A stretch of DNA of 64,000 nt from Dryas octopetala (taxonomy: Eukaryota > Streptophyta > Magnoliopsida > Rosales > Rosaceae), in contig OY992832.1 in NCBI GenBank assembly GCA_963921425.1, positions 24,889,489 to 24,953,488 of the forward strand. Direction: 5' to 3'. The notes below the pieces were generated by a model, which saw nothing but the letters and a program-made list of their open reading frames with translations, was not told the DNA's origin and made no database searches. Shown one piece after another: positions 50,401 to 58,599 of the stretch (position 1 is the stretch's first letter; each line of letters opens with the position of its first letter). A program made the position numbers and the translations under genes.

Positions 50401-53400
50401 TATTCCAAATTACTATTTATCACTATTTAAAATTCCAAAGGGGGTAGCTAAAAGGGTGGAGAAACTAATGAGGAACTTCCTTTGGAAAGAAATTGGGGAA
50501 GGAAGAAAGTTTAATCTGGTTAGATGGGATATTGTCTCTCAGTCAAAGCAATTAGAGGGATTGGGAGTAGGGAACTTGGGGGCAAAAAATATGGCTTTAT
50601 TGGGGAAATGGCTTTGGAGATATCCTTTGGAGAGAGAATCCTTATGGCATGAAGTGATTAAAAGTAAATATGGAACCAAGAGAGTGGTTGGGATTCACAA
50701 GAGGTAAGGAAAGGGTCAAGTCGAAGCCCTTGGAGAGATATATCAAGAGGCTATAATAATTTTACAGTGTGCTGTAAGCTGGCTATGGAGAATGGCGAAA
50801 GGGTTAGATTTTGGGAGGATGTTTGGGGAGGAAAGGAGGCTTTTAAAATTTGTTACCCAAGGTTGTATAATTTGTCAGATCATCATGGTTTATCAGTGGC
50901 AGAGATGGCAGGGGGAGTTAATTTTCAACCAAATTGGAACCTGGGTTTTCGAAGGAATTTAAACGACTTAGAAGTGGAGGAGTTGTCATCCTTACTCTTA
51001 GTGCTTGAGAAAGTTCATTTGTCGTCCACTAGAGATTCAAGAGTTTGGAAATTCGACTCTAAAGGGTTCTTCTCTTCAAAATCTTTTTTTATTTTTTTAT
51101 GTGGGCATGGCGATGGTAGTCTTTTGCTACCGGCAGGCTTGATTTGGAAAGCAAAAGTTCCTCCAAAAGTCAGAGTTTTGGCTTGGTTAGTAGCTCTTGG
51201 AAAGATAAATACTTATGATATTCTACAAAAAAGAATGCCAAATGTTTGTTTATCTCCAAGCTGGTGTGTTATGTGTAAGGTTCAAGGGGAGAGTGTTGAT
51301 CATATTTTCCTTTAGTGCTCTGTAGCAGCAAAGCTGTGGTCAAAGTTATTCAAAGATGCAGGGGTAATGTGGGTAATGCCAGAAGGGTGCTATTCTTTGT
51401 TGAGTGAAAAGTTCTTTGGTTTTGGTGGGGTTAAGAAGGCCAAGGTGTTTTGGAATTGCAGAATGATAGCCGTTTTTTGGGTTATTTGGATGGAGAGGAA
51501 TCAAAGAATTTTTGAGGATTATAGAGGAGCAGATGTTGAAGAATTGTGGGACCGAGTAGTTTTTTGGTCCTCCCTTTGGGCATCTGTTACTAGTGATTTC
51601 AGGGGTGTATATTTATCCAATATAATTATAGACTGGAGGGCAACACTTAGATAATTGGATTCTGCTTTATGAGGCCTAACTCTATGTTTTTCTCTTTGAT
51701 CTTTTCTTTTCTCTTAAATAATGGACATCTTGTCCATTGCGTGTATTACTTTGAGTTTTGATCAATAAAAAGTTTCTTTCTTCTCAAAAAAAACAGAAGA
51801 TGCACGAGGTGTCTATTTTCATCGACCAAAGTATACCTTTATCCCTATAGTTTGGCCCCAATTCTCTTTTAGTCCTTATAGTTTGACCCCCCCGCCCCCT
51901 CGCCCCCACACACACATTTTTGATTGTTGACTGGCTCATGTGTTCCATCACAAAATTGACAGAATTCTGATTTGGATTAATTTGGTATGTGAGAAAACTA
52001 CAAGGATATGTTTTTTGAATTTTAAACTACAGAAACTAAACTAGAATTGGGGCCAAACTTCAGGGACAAAAGCTTAATTTGGATTAACAGATTATACATA
52101 TTACTTCCAGCCCAATGTTCACTATTTATCCCCCAAAAAATAAACAAAAAAAGAAAGGGTCTTTCATGAAAAGATTCTTAATACCAATCTATAACCTTAG
52201 CCAACAGAAAATCAGAATTCACTTCTCTTAAAATTGGTTGGCAAAATCACCGTGTATACTTTATGAATTCCATATATCTATGTGAGCCTCCTGTTTCTTC
52301 TAAGACTTATTATATAATCTCTCTAAAATTACATCCAGTACCTTCCACAAGTGGTAAAGAATCATGTGGAGATCCTTCCAAATAATTCCAGTCATCAACT
52401 AACTAAGTACCGACAGACAGAGCTCAAACAAAAAAATAGCAGTGCAAGGGCTCAGAAAACAATATAAGCAATTCAAAACCAGATAAAATTACCAGATACC
52501 TTAATAGCAAGTCTGAGTATAATTTCATGGTGCTGTCGAGGAAGCTTGGAAACACCTAACAGAAGCATAGCTGCCATATTTTCTTTTTCCTATAACAGAA
52601 ACATGAGATATTATTCAATCATAAGCTGTCATTTGAAACCAAACTCACATTGAGAGTTTGTTTGAATGTGTTTTCGATTATTTACTGTATTTGGGAGAAA
52701 TAGACAAAAGTTCTTTCCGATGTTACAGAAGCACTTTACTAGAAAAGCACCACCTATCAGGAAGCGCTTCCAAGTGAATATGCAGGAACAGGCAGAACTT
52801 GAGTTTGATGAAATTCTTCAGGTTCTTCTACCATAAGTTTTTAATGACATTTTTTATGTGTAAGAACAAAAGTGCTACTAGGAAAGCGTACTGAGCAAAG
52901 GGCGTTTGCTCTTCCCGAACAGGTAAATATTGAGAGCAATATGGAATATGGAGAGAGAGAGAGAGAGAGACCTTTATATCTGCGCGATCCACTGCCATCT
53001 CGATATAGAGAATGCAGAAATTCCTCACCATTGGAGCAGCGTTAGCTCCCGAATATATGTTCCATAACTCTGACAAGGGCAAACCAATCTCGGGTTGATG
53101 CTTCACTCGCTTGTTAACGTGACTCAATATCTCAAGAACCTGTCAACAAAACCCCAATTCAAATTCATATCCACCATTCATAGAGACTAAAGGATTCAAA
53201 ACCCACTTACCATGCACACCTATACAGCTACAACTAATATATTTACATAAAAATAAAGTAAAAAGTGCAAATTAAATCCCTAAACACACTGAAACTCAAT
53301 TTTGTTCGGGAGCTTCAAAAAGCCAAGACCACCCACACAAACTCAATTGTGAGACTGACCTTGTTGCGGACGGCAGAGGAGGTAGTCGAAAGGGAGGAAA

Positions 53401-53539
53401 TGGTGAAGGGAAGCAGCTTGGAGAGTAAGGCTTGGAGTTTGGAGTCGTCGCAGAGAGCCAGCCTAGTCAGCAAGCGGTCGAGCATCTCTTCTTTTTCTTC
53501 ATCGGATTTTGTCGACGACGACGATGGTGTTTCCGCCAT
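22638..53539 (-). CDS. ECM29: Proteasome adaptor and scaffold protein ECM29 (HEAT/ARM repeats)
   Basis: Binds and stabilises the 26S proteasome. Start MAETPSSSSTKSDEEKEEM; end KQDNVKDS. 35 coding exons in transcript order: 53360-53539, 52972-53139, 52500-52589, 48449-48585, 48248-48335, 47506-47588, 47282-47388, 44687-44839, 43928-43992, 42870-42957, 42683-42761, 42414-42522, 40436-40495, 40185-40303, 38752-39133, 38484-38668, 38315-38387, 36159-36309, 35883-36052, 34849-35196, 34079-34246, 33708-34001, 33242-33418, 31688-31951, 30465-30563, 30202-30386, 28218-28553, 27422-27575, 27198-27308, 26886-27053, 25259-25385, 24088-24246, 23887-23999, 23749-23808, 22638-22841. Every exon has AG/GT borders and matching phase; total 5454 nt, 1817 aa, close to the plant orthologue length I recall. 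Typical stretches: SRLWRSREASCLALADIIQG, ELASQGMSIVYELGD, NSKRGAAFGFTKIAKQAGDA. No lesion seen, so it is probably functional despite transposon-filled introns. Confidence 0.96.
22915..23423 (+). mobile_element. Solo LTR in the last ECM29 intron
   Basis: A 509-bp unit starting TGTTGAAAATTAATGC and ending ATCTAACA, flanked by a perfect 5-bp duplication AAAAT (22910-22914 and 23424-23428). Inside are TATAAATAGG at about 23195 and a poly(A) signal AATAAAAG at about 23308, both on the + strand, antisense to ECM29. It is a lone LTR with no internal region. Family is probably Copia; age moderate, as the TSD is still exact. Confidence 0.85.
24536..25207. mobile_element. 672-bp Mutator-type MITE in an ECM29 intron
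   Basis: Inverted ends beginning GGCTTTTTTATCCAAATACC (left) and GGCTTTTTTACTCAAATACC (right, read inward), alike for about 130 bases. Flanked by a perfect 9-bp duplication, aattagaaa (24527-24535 and 25208-25216), the length typical of Mutator-like elements. No coding capacity. It starts about 50 bp into the intron after the donor of the exon at 25259-25385. Confidence 0.85.
25446..25517 (-). mobile_element. 72-bp LINE 3'-end insertion
   Basis: Flanked by a perfect 19-bp duplication AAACTTCTAGTTAAACATT (25427-25445 and 25518-25536). The insert starts TGTTTTTGGTAAACC, resembling the reverse of the LINE 3' tail. It lies about 60 bp upstream of the acceptor of an ECM29 exon. Confidence 0.8.
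25537..26885. other. ECM29 intron DNA
   Basis: Rest of the intron between exons 26886-27053 and 25259-25385. AT-rich; no element that I can define. Confidence 0.5.
28780..29640. mobile_element. Fossil Copia pieces in opposite orientations
   Basis: On the minus strand an LTR start TGTTGAAGTATTTAG at about 28993, next to a polypurine-like stretch, adjoins RT/RNase-H remnants (RYLKSAPGNGLMLS type, about 28994-29330). On the + strand about 29395-29600 encodes a Copia C-terminal remnant (VDRHFIMEKL, LPFVKTDDQLADML). The two halves point in opposite directions, so more than one event is involved. Old and broken; ends approximate. Confidence 0.6.
29670..29775 (-). mobile_element. tRNA-derived SINE
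   Basis: On the minus strand it reads TTAGCCCAAGTGGCGAGGG, like an RNA polymerase III A box, then about 35 bases later CCAGGGTTCAATTCC, like a B box, and ends TGTAAC plus an A-run. This is the plan of a plant tRNA-related SINE. Target duplications were not found. Confidence 0.6.
30564..31687. other. ECM29 intron DNA
   Basis: Intron between exons 31688-31951 and 30465-30563. An A-rich patch at about 31540-31575 may be the tail of a + strand retroposed piece; otherwise nothing recognised. Confidence 0.4.
32190..32325 (-). mobile_element. TRIM-like LTR remnant
   Basis: Read on the minus strand: TGTGGAGTGTTGTCCCACAT, then TTATAAGGAGTTGGGCC, then CCAATTGGTTCTTGGATTGG. The same pattern recurs at 43290-43412. 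The short LTR with this plan is typical of plant TRIM elements. Only one copy here; old. Confidence 0.4.
32430..32840 (-). mobile_element. LINE 3'-end fragment with a 22-bp tandem duplication at its edge
   Basis: The reverse of an L1-type 3' region: T-rich start, GACAATTTCATTTCTG, then AGATGCCCAAAGTGAC and CGTTATCCCATCACTCC, which parallel the 'AGATGCCCAAAGGGATG' and 'CTCTATCCCACAATTC' stretches at 49465-49520. At about 32786-32831 a 22-bp unit (CCACAAGACCATGTAAG core) is repeated twice. Confidence 0.55.
34408..34479 (+). mobile_element. 72-bp LINE 3'-end insertion
   Basis: Flanked by a perfect 16-bp duplication AAAAATGTATTAGAGT (34392-34407 and 34480-34495). The insert ends AATAAAAGTTCTTGTTTC plus an A-run, the family's 3' tail, so it is an extremely 5'-truncated + strand LINE copy. 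Confidence 0.85.
36548..36677 (-). mobile_element. 130-bp LINE 3'-end insertion
   Basis: Flanked by a perfect 16-bp duplication ACAAGCAAGGTCATCA (36532-36547 and 36678-36693). It begins with a T-run and AGAATTTATTCAGTC, the reverse of a LINE tail, and contains GATATCCACCAAG as at 13280. Confidence 0.85.
36921..37371 (-). mobile_element. 451-bp LINE 3'-end insertion
   Basis: Flanked by a 15-bp duplication with one difference (catgcagagtatact at 36906-36920, catgcagaatatact at 37372-37386). Contains TGATGCCCAAAGTGAAG and TTTCTCTCCATCCAAAC, the reverse of the 3' coding end of the local LINE family. Confidence 0.8.
37742..37996 (+). mobile_element. LINE insertion with a 5' inversion (twin-priming form)
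   Basis: Flanked by a perfect 19-bp duplication AAATAGAAGTTTATTTTCT (37723-37741 and 37997-38015). The right part (about 37878-37996) is a + strand LINE 3' end with the AGTGGAC/GTTCACT hairpin and A-rich tail. The left part (about 37745-37875) is the adjoining upstream LINE region in reverse (GCAGCTTTCCAATCC). Confidence 0.75.
39500..39772 (-). mobile_element. TRIM-like small LTR element
   Basis: Read on the minus strand, a short LTR starting TGTTAGAATATAAGATAATT (to about 39715) is followed by TTATCAGAGCGGAG, matching the usual Met-tRNA primer site core TATCAGAGC. About 100 bases on comes the purine tract GTGAGGGGAAG and a second TGTTAGAATATAAAATAATT. All parts are present in under 300 bp, as in TRIMs. 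It is an old copy. Confidence 0.55.
40745..42240 (-). mobile_element. 5'-truncated L1-type LINE, itself interrupted
   Basis: Minus-strand frames give WEVRVPPKVKVLAWLVAHG (zinc-binding RT C-terminal domain, 41035-41376) and, upstream in the LINE, a post-RT stretch (MGVGNFTLKNKALLCNWIW, 41433-41771). A second LINE copy with its own target duplication interrupts it at 41840-42104. The reading frame is interrupted in several places. Limits approximate. Confidence 0.65.
41840..42104 (-). mobile_element. 265-bp LINE 3' end nested in another LINE
   Basis: Flanked by a perfect 14-bp duplication TACCTTCCTCAACT (41826-41839 and 42105-42118). Contains CTTTCCAATTTGAAAATAT and AGATGCCCATCAAG, the reverse of the family's 3' coding end (compare FSNWKAAVL with IIDWRATLR at 51650). 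Confidence 0.8.
43180..43485 (-). mobile_element. TRIM-like element in tandem form
   Basis: Read on the minus strand the order is: primer-site-like TGGTATTAGAGCACAC (about 43480), short internal part, purine tract CAGAGGGAG, an LTR starting TGTTGAGAGTGTTTCCCACA (43412 to about 43292), then a second TGGTATTAGAGCAGGC (about 43290-43275), a second internal part, and a second purine tract AAGAGGGAG (about 43240). Two internal parts sharing one LTR indicates a tandem arrangement, known for TRIMs. Old. Confidence 0.5.
43540..43720 (+). mobile_element. LINE 3'-end fragment
   Basis: + strand: GAATGGAAGGCAGCTG resembles the LINE C terminus (WKAA), followed by a T-run, the hairpin GGAC-aactt-GTCC at 43634-43646, and a tail with TTAATAAAATCCAG and A-rich end. 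Confidence 0.6.
44890..46055. mobile_element. MITE arms of the 'GGTCCCTAAACTTTG' family split by a LINE
   Basis: The left arm (44905-44975, TTTGGTCCCTAAACTTTG) is matched in reverse by the right arm (45950-46040, GCAAAGTCCAGGAAC), with parallel ATGAGCTCTA and ATGAACTCTA segments. Between them sits a minus-strand LINE. Related arms occur at 51826-52076 and, singly, at 15408 and 16370. Confidence 0.5.
44965..45840 (-). mobile_element. 5'-truncated LINE with zinc-binding RT C-terminal domain
   Basis: Minus-strand frame 45259-45678 reads VEIWKSKVPTKVKVLVWLVA, the zf-RVT region of plant LINEs. The low-coordinate edge has TTTATTAACACAAAAG, the reversed tail. It interrupts a MITE inside an ECM29 intron. 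Confidence 0.65.
46450..46900 (-). mobile_element. Two LINE 3'-end fragments
   Basis: The first, about 46450-46660, starts with a T-run and AAGAAACATACTTTTATTAA. The second, about 46700-46900, starts GAGAAATTTTATTAATGAG and carries GGAC-cagaa-GTCC at 46751-46763. Both are reversed L1-type 3' ends. Confidence 0.6.
48698..51654 (+). pseudogene. LINE reverse transcriptase (RT plus zf-RVT), interrupted
   Basis: Visible parts in order: DKSPEPDGFMMLVFQRCWD and LIPKKVESLRIGDYRPISL before the insertion (48982-49260); then QSAFVNNRQILDAVLVANEL, FKIDFEKAYDHVDWDFLD, RQGDPLSPFLF and the catalytic LQFADDTIF (49611-50707); then a second frame with LIWKAKVPPKVRVLAWLVAL and a CxxC...HxxxxC knuckle (50767-51330); and a C-terminal tail ending IIDWRATLR (51654). 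Breaks: the nested LINE after REVLS, a frame change around 50705, and an in-frame TAG at 51313-51315. Confidence 0.85.
49261..49610 (-). mobile_element. LINE 3' end inserted in reverse into a sister LINE
   Basis: Begins with a T-run and TTTTTATTGATCAAAAC and ends at CAATTCCAAA. On the minus strand it encodes VFWSSLWASVTSDFRGVYL, nearly identical to 51567-51620 of the host LINE. It separates REVLS from TISSAQSAF of the host RT. Confidence 0.85.
51826..52076. mobile_element. MITE of the 'TTTGGCCCCAATT' inverted-end type
   Basis: Left arm TATAGTTTGGCCCCAATTCT is mirrored by the right arm AGAATTGGGGCCAAACTTCA; arms are about 60 bases. It contains a C-rich patch at about 51886-51910. Non-coding. 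Confidence 0.55.
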
Positions 53540-53738
53540 TTCTTTCACCGCACGACACTAATCGAATCGCCCAGTAAAGTCACAGACTCAGTTGTTGGGA
53601 CTCTCGCTCTTGGGTGGCTTTTATATATGAAGGGATTCTAACTCCGAGCTCTCTTAACCGCATAGAGGCTGTTGCAAGGATTTCCAAAAATTTTGGACAA
53701 AAATTAAACAAAAAACGACGTAAAATACGAAAATTTTA
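53540..53738 (-). promoter_or_regulatory. ECM29 core promoter and 5'UTR
   Basis: On the minus strand TATATAAAA lies at 53627-53619, about 80 bp upstream of the ATG, a well-placed TATA box giving a 5'UTR of roughly 50 nt. Only about 110 bp of original DNA remains upstream of the box before Mutator-like element A begins at 53739. Confidence 0.6.
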
Positions 53739-53916
53739 GAGGGCTGCTATTTGCATATCCCAAAATTTCTTTTTACACACCTCAAAATTTTAATTTGTGA
53801 AATGACAAAAAACACTTAAAATAAAATTACCCAAAACCTCATCCCTTCTATCTCTCCTTCCCTCTCTCTACCATCTCTCCCCGTCACAGCCCACCCCAGC
53901 CCTGCCCCGCCCCGCC

Positions 53917-53918
<2 letters not shown>

Positions 53919-53998
<80 letters not shown>
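53919..53998. repeat. (CT)n microsatellite
   Basis: About 40 uninterrupted CT dinucleotides inside element A. Open frames over it are artefacts. Confidence 0.95.
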
Positions 53999-53999
<1 letters not shown>

Positions 54000-54002
54000 A
54001 GT

Positions 54003-54135
54003 AGCTGGTTCGGTGAGTACTTGCCGAACGGGTCCTTGATGTTCGGTGGGTACCTGCCGAACAACACTCACATCGTTCGGTGGATGACTGCCGAACGAGT
54101 GTGACATTTTCAGCGGACCAGTGTCGAACGGATAC
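54003..54135. repeat. TTCGG hairpin array in element A
   Basis: Four imperfect palindromes such as GTTCGGTGGGTACCTGCCGA, spaced about 35 bases apart. Confidence 0.8.
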
Positions 54136-54787
54136 GCAGCTGCGCGCGGGAGGAAAGAGAGAGGAGGTGGTGCTGCGAGGGAGGAAAGAGAGAGAGGAGG
54201 GTGGTGCGGGGAGGGTGCGGGAGGGAAGGTCGGGTAAGGGGCTGGGTGGGTGGGTCGGGGCTGGGGTGGGGTGGGCTGTGACGGGGCTGGGGTGGTCGGG
54301 GCTGGGTTGGGGTGGGCTGGGGAAGAGAGAGAGGGAGGAGGAGGGGGAGGGAGAGAGGTGGTCCGGTGAGGAGGGAAGGAGTGTTTTTTTTCTGAGTTGA
54401 TGGGGTGTGTTGGATAAAATGGGGATATTATGGTAATTGGGAGGGGTGTGTGTATGAGAAAATTTAAGAGAGCTGCTATTTGCACACCCCTAACAACCTA
54501 ATTTGTGAAATTAGCTAATTGACACAAAGAGAAATGATTAAAAAGGACAACATTTATTATTTGAAAAAAAAAAAAAAAAAAAAACTCTCCTTACACACCC
54601 AACCCAACACTCTTACACACCCCACCCAACACTCTTAATCCTCAGCCAAAATAATCCTAAAACTCTCATTGCACACCCCCTCCTCTCATAAGCTCATCTC
54701 TTCATCTTTCCTCCATTAAACCCTAAGTTTTCTCTCTTGGTCACATATAGGCAATAATATTGTAGAAATACATATTAGTTTTCATGA

Positions 54788-57700
54788 ATAGAGCCTTCAC
54801 TCGTCCCTTATTCGCCTTCAGACGAGGTATGATCGTAATTTTTTGGGTTTTTTTTTCGTGTTTTTCATTTACTGTTCACAGTTCATTCGGCGAACCAGTA
54901 CTGAACGTTTCTGAATTGTTCGACAGATGACTACCGAACACAACTAATATATTCGGCGGTTACCTGCCGAATGAAAATTACAAAAAAATTTTAAAAAATT
55001 CATTCGGTGACTGTTCGCCGAATGAACTTATGAATTTCGACAAAAATCTACCGAACATTTTACATATGTTCGGAAGACATCTGTCGAATGAAGTATTTTC
55101 TTTACGTAAAATCGATATTGTTCGGTAGTCAACTGTCGAACGAAGGTTATTGGTTCGGCAGATTACTACCGAACAGTACCATTTCGTTCGGTAACCTTCT
55201 ACCGAACAGATTCATTTCGTTCAGTAACCTTTTACCGAACGTACTGTTTTAATATTATTTTCATGTTTTATGTGTAGGATGATGAACAATATGAGCAATA
55301 TGGTGATGCTTCTACTCGAAACAGCAAGGTTGAGGACTACATTGGGGCCAAGGTCGAGGTCGAGGTCGAGGTCGAGGTTGAGGTCAAGGTTTTGACCGAA
55401 TACTCACGTGACTATAGTAATGAATTCACAACAAACAAGGTATGAATTTGTTATTTGGGAAATATATGTTGCAAATGTAGTTGAAATGTGAATAATGTAA
55501 ATTACATATGTGTAGATATTTCATTCGAGGGATGCATTGGTTAGCTGGGCACGTGCACAAGGAAGGACGAACAACATAGTCATTGTCATTATGAGGTCTA
55601 ATACAGCAAGGGTGGGGAAGAAGAAAGCTAGAGTGTTCCTTGGTTGCGAACGAAGTGGTCGCCATAGGCCATCCAAGTATAATGCTGATAGTTGTATAGT
55701 AAAACGTCCTAAGGATGGTAGGGACTCTACTACAAAAAGATGTGGATGCCCCTTCTCATTAAAGGATGTGCAAACTGGTAATGAGGATGAATGGATGCTA
55801 AGTGTGGTATGTGGAGTGCATAACCATAGAGTTTTAGTTACTGGTGAAGGACATTCATTTGTGGGGAGATTATCTGAAACAGAGAGTTTTTTATTGGTGG
55901 ATATGTCTAAAAGTTTAGTGAAACCGAAGCAGATTTTGACCATATTGAAGGAAAGGGATTATTCGAATACAACAACAATCAAAACAATATACAATGTCAG
56001 ACAACGCAATAAGGTGAAAGAGAAGGCTGGAAAAACTGAAATGCAGTGTTTGCTAAGTAAGTTATCTGAACACAAATACTTTGAGTGGCATAGATGTTCT
56101 GGTGGTGATGATATTGTGACTGATTTGTTTTGGAGCCACCCTGATTGTGTTGATCTTTTACGTGCATTTCCACATGTATTGATCATGGATTGCACGTATA
56201 AGACTAATAGGTACCGTCTGCCACTCTTTGAGATTGTTGGGGTCACATCCACAAACATGACTTTCTCAGTTACATTTGCTTACATTAGTTATGAGAAGGA
56301 AGACAATTACATTTGGGCTTTAACTAGATTGAGGTCGTTACTCAGCGATGATTGTCTTCCTGCTGTGATTGTCACAGACCGAGATCTAGCACTCATGAAT
56401 GCAATCTCTGCAATTTTTCCTACTGCTAGACATTTATTGTGTAGGTGGCACATTAGCAAAAATGTGATGGCAAATTGCAAGAAAAAGTTTGGAACCAAGG
56501 ATGATTGGGATAAGTTTTATAGTTCATGGTATTCCTTGGTAAATTCAACGTCAAAAGATGTGTATTTAAGAGACTTACAGCAGATTGAATCTAAGTTCGG
56601 TTGGGTTCCTGGAGTTATTGACTATTTGAAAGACACTTGGTTGATACCTTTCAAGGAAAAGTTTGTGGCTGTATAGACAGACACATGTATGCATTTTGGT
56701 AATACAACTTCCAATAGGTAAACACTTTCACATATTTGGCATTACTGGTTAATTATTATATTGTGTTGCATATAAACTAATTTGACTCTATTAATAAGGC
56801 GAAAAGTGCACACGCGAAGCTAAAAAGGGAACTTGGCTCTAGCCAGCTTCCCTTTGATACCTCTTGGGCACATATACACTCATTGTTAGTATTGCAGTAT
56901 ACACACATTAAGGCATCATTTGAGAAGAGTCGAACGTTTGTCCAAGTCAAAATGAGACAGCCGGAATTGAAAGATTTGATTGGTTATGTATCTATGGCGG
57001 CATTGACTATAATTGCTTGTGAGATTGGCCGGTAATTTGGATACTAACTTAACTATAATTACTACCTTGAACACTTCATTAATGTGATACTTACTGACTA
57101 ATATAATTCTTTTCTTTTTGTAAGGCCGATTCGAATCCAACCGGAACATTACCGTGTGATTGCACTATTCGCCATACACACTGTTTGCCATGTGCACATG
57201 AGATTTTGTCGTATATGCGACGTAAGATGCATATTCCACTTGATTCAGTGCATCCCCGTTGGAGAAAGTTGGATATGCTTCACGAACTACAAGTGATAGT
57301 GTCAAATCCACCGGTTCAGTCAACACTTGATAGACTAGCAATATGGATGGAAGGACAGAATGAGGACACTAAGAGGATGATAAGTTTGAAAATAGAAGAG
57401 CTTATGAATCCAGAGATAACGGTGCTAAAAGAACCGCGTGCGAAGGTAAAGACTAAAGGGCGCCCTAGTAAAGCCGAAAATTATATCCGCCGTTTGCCAT
57501 CTGCCTTCGAGTATGCACTTTCGGGTCAAGGTAGTCATTCACCATCACCTACAATATGTACAGTTGGCACCAATTCGCCAAAGAAGATGCCAAAGGCAAG
57601 AGTATCCAAATTGAAAGTATATAATTCATTCGGATGATCTTACTTTATTTTACTAATACTCATTGCATAATCGAATTTATTTATATTTTTCTACAGGCAT

Positions 57701-58483
57701 ATAAGACATCACTCACGCCATCTGTTCCGACCCACCGGTATACACAGCAATTCAAAGCTAGCATTAGGCCATTCATTACCGGTGCCACTGATGTAAAATC
57801 TGACGGTCATTGTGGGTATAGAGTCGTAGCTTTGGCATTGGGGTTGGGTGAAGATGCGTGGCGGAAAGTGCGCATAGATTTATTCCACTCGTTACGGTCA
57901 TTGTCCATCCTATATGAGTCCATATTTGGTCGATCTCGAGTTGCTGAGCTAAAGCATTCGATTGAGTATTTTGAAGAACCTCTTATTGCACCAAAGGATT
58001 ATTGGATGGACATGCCGGAGATGAGATATGTTATCGCGACATGCTATGGTGTAGTGGTGACCCATGTATCTAGGTCGTTATGCTTAACATGTCTACCATT
58101 TAGCGTACACCCAGATATACTAGAGAGATCCGAGATTCGTGAGATTGGTATCGGTTTTGTTAATGACGATCATTTCGTACAGGTACACATTGAACTATAT
58201 GGTTTGTTTTATTAGATATTTAAATTATCTTTATAGGTACACTTAGGTACACTTAGTGGATATTTATTGGATATTTATTGAACTCATGTGTAATACTATT
58301 TTATAGGTGCACTTAGTACCGGATCACCCCATGCCACCTATTCCTACTGTGTGGACCTTGTATGCCACCGAAAGCGAAAAAATGTGGTATACTAGATACC
58401 AACATCGCCTTGAGCAATTCAAAGAACTTGTGTGCCATAGTGATCCATCCACACAAGAACCTGTGTCTCTTGATAGTGATTGA
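54788..58483 (+). pseudogene. MULE transposase with SWIM zinc finger fused to an OTU-like domain
   Basis: Inferred exons: 54788-54826 (EPSLVPYSPSDE), 55278-55439, 55516-56717, 56799-57031, 57125-57616, 57697-58182, 58307-58483. Domains: a FAR1-like N-terminal region; MULE transposase core with LIMDCTYKTN and VIVTDRDLALMNA (catalytic Asp residues); SWIM finger CDCTIRHTHCLPCAHE; then an OTU-type cysteine-protease-like domain with SDGHCGYRVVALALG (Asp and Cys) and NDDHFVQVH (His). The C terminus is QEPVSLDSD. Lesions: the start codon is ATA where sister D has ATG, and TAG replaces an expected Trp codon after FVAV at about 56674. At the two splice junctions 56717/56799 and 57031/57125 my borders leave the phase off by one, so either the splice sites differ or bases are lost. 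Hexamer GAGGTC repeats encode Val-Glu at 55352-55387. Confidence 0.85.
54885..55245. repeat. TTCGG hairpin array, left end of B, within transposase intron 1
   Basis: About nine imperfect palindromes of 20-24 bases, for example GTTCGGTAGTCAACTGTCGA and ATTCGGCGGTTACCTGCCGA, spaced about 35-45 bases. Stem consensus is TTCGGYRG / CYRCCGAA with a 4-nt centre. The array lies between the donor at 54827 and the acceptor at 55277. Confidence 0.85.
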
Positions 58484-58599
58484 TTATGTTTTGGACTTGA
58501 TGCATTTATATTGAGTTATGATGAGATTATTGTATTATTTAAATATATATAAGTATGTGGATTTAAATATATATAAGTATGTGGACTTGATTCATTTTT

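Larger units (their letters stand above)
48690..51793 (+). mobile_element. 5'-truncated L1-type LINE in ECM29 intron 3
   Basis: It starts within the endonuclease-RT linker (QWAREGDSNTKFFHAIA), runs through the reverse transcriptase and zf-RVT domains, and ends TTTTGATCAATAAAAAG plus a short A-run. No endonuclease part remains. A 350-bp reversed copy of the same family's 3' end interrupts it at 49261-49610. It is the largest LINE copy in the window. Confidence 0.85.

Noticed and set aside
53816-54485. 205-aa and 106-aa frames on opposite strands
   Set aside because: Made by the (CT)n repeat and G-rich tract of element A.
55521-55943. 140-aa minus-strand frame opposite the B transposase
   Set aside because: A mirror of the transposase coding sequence; the + strand has clear domain matches.
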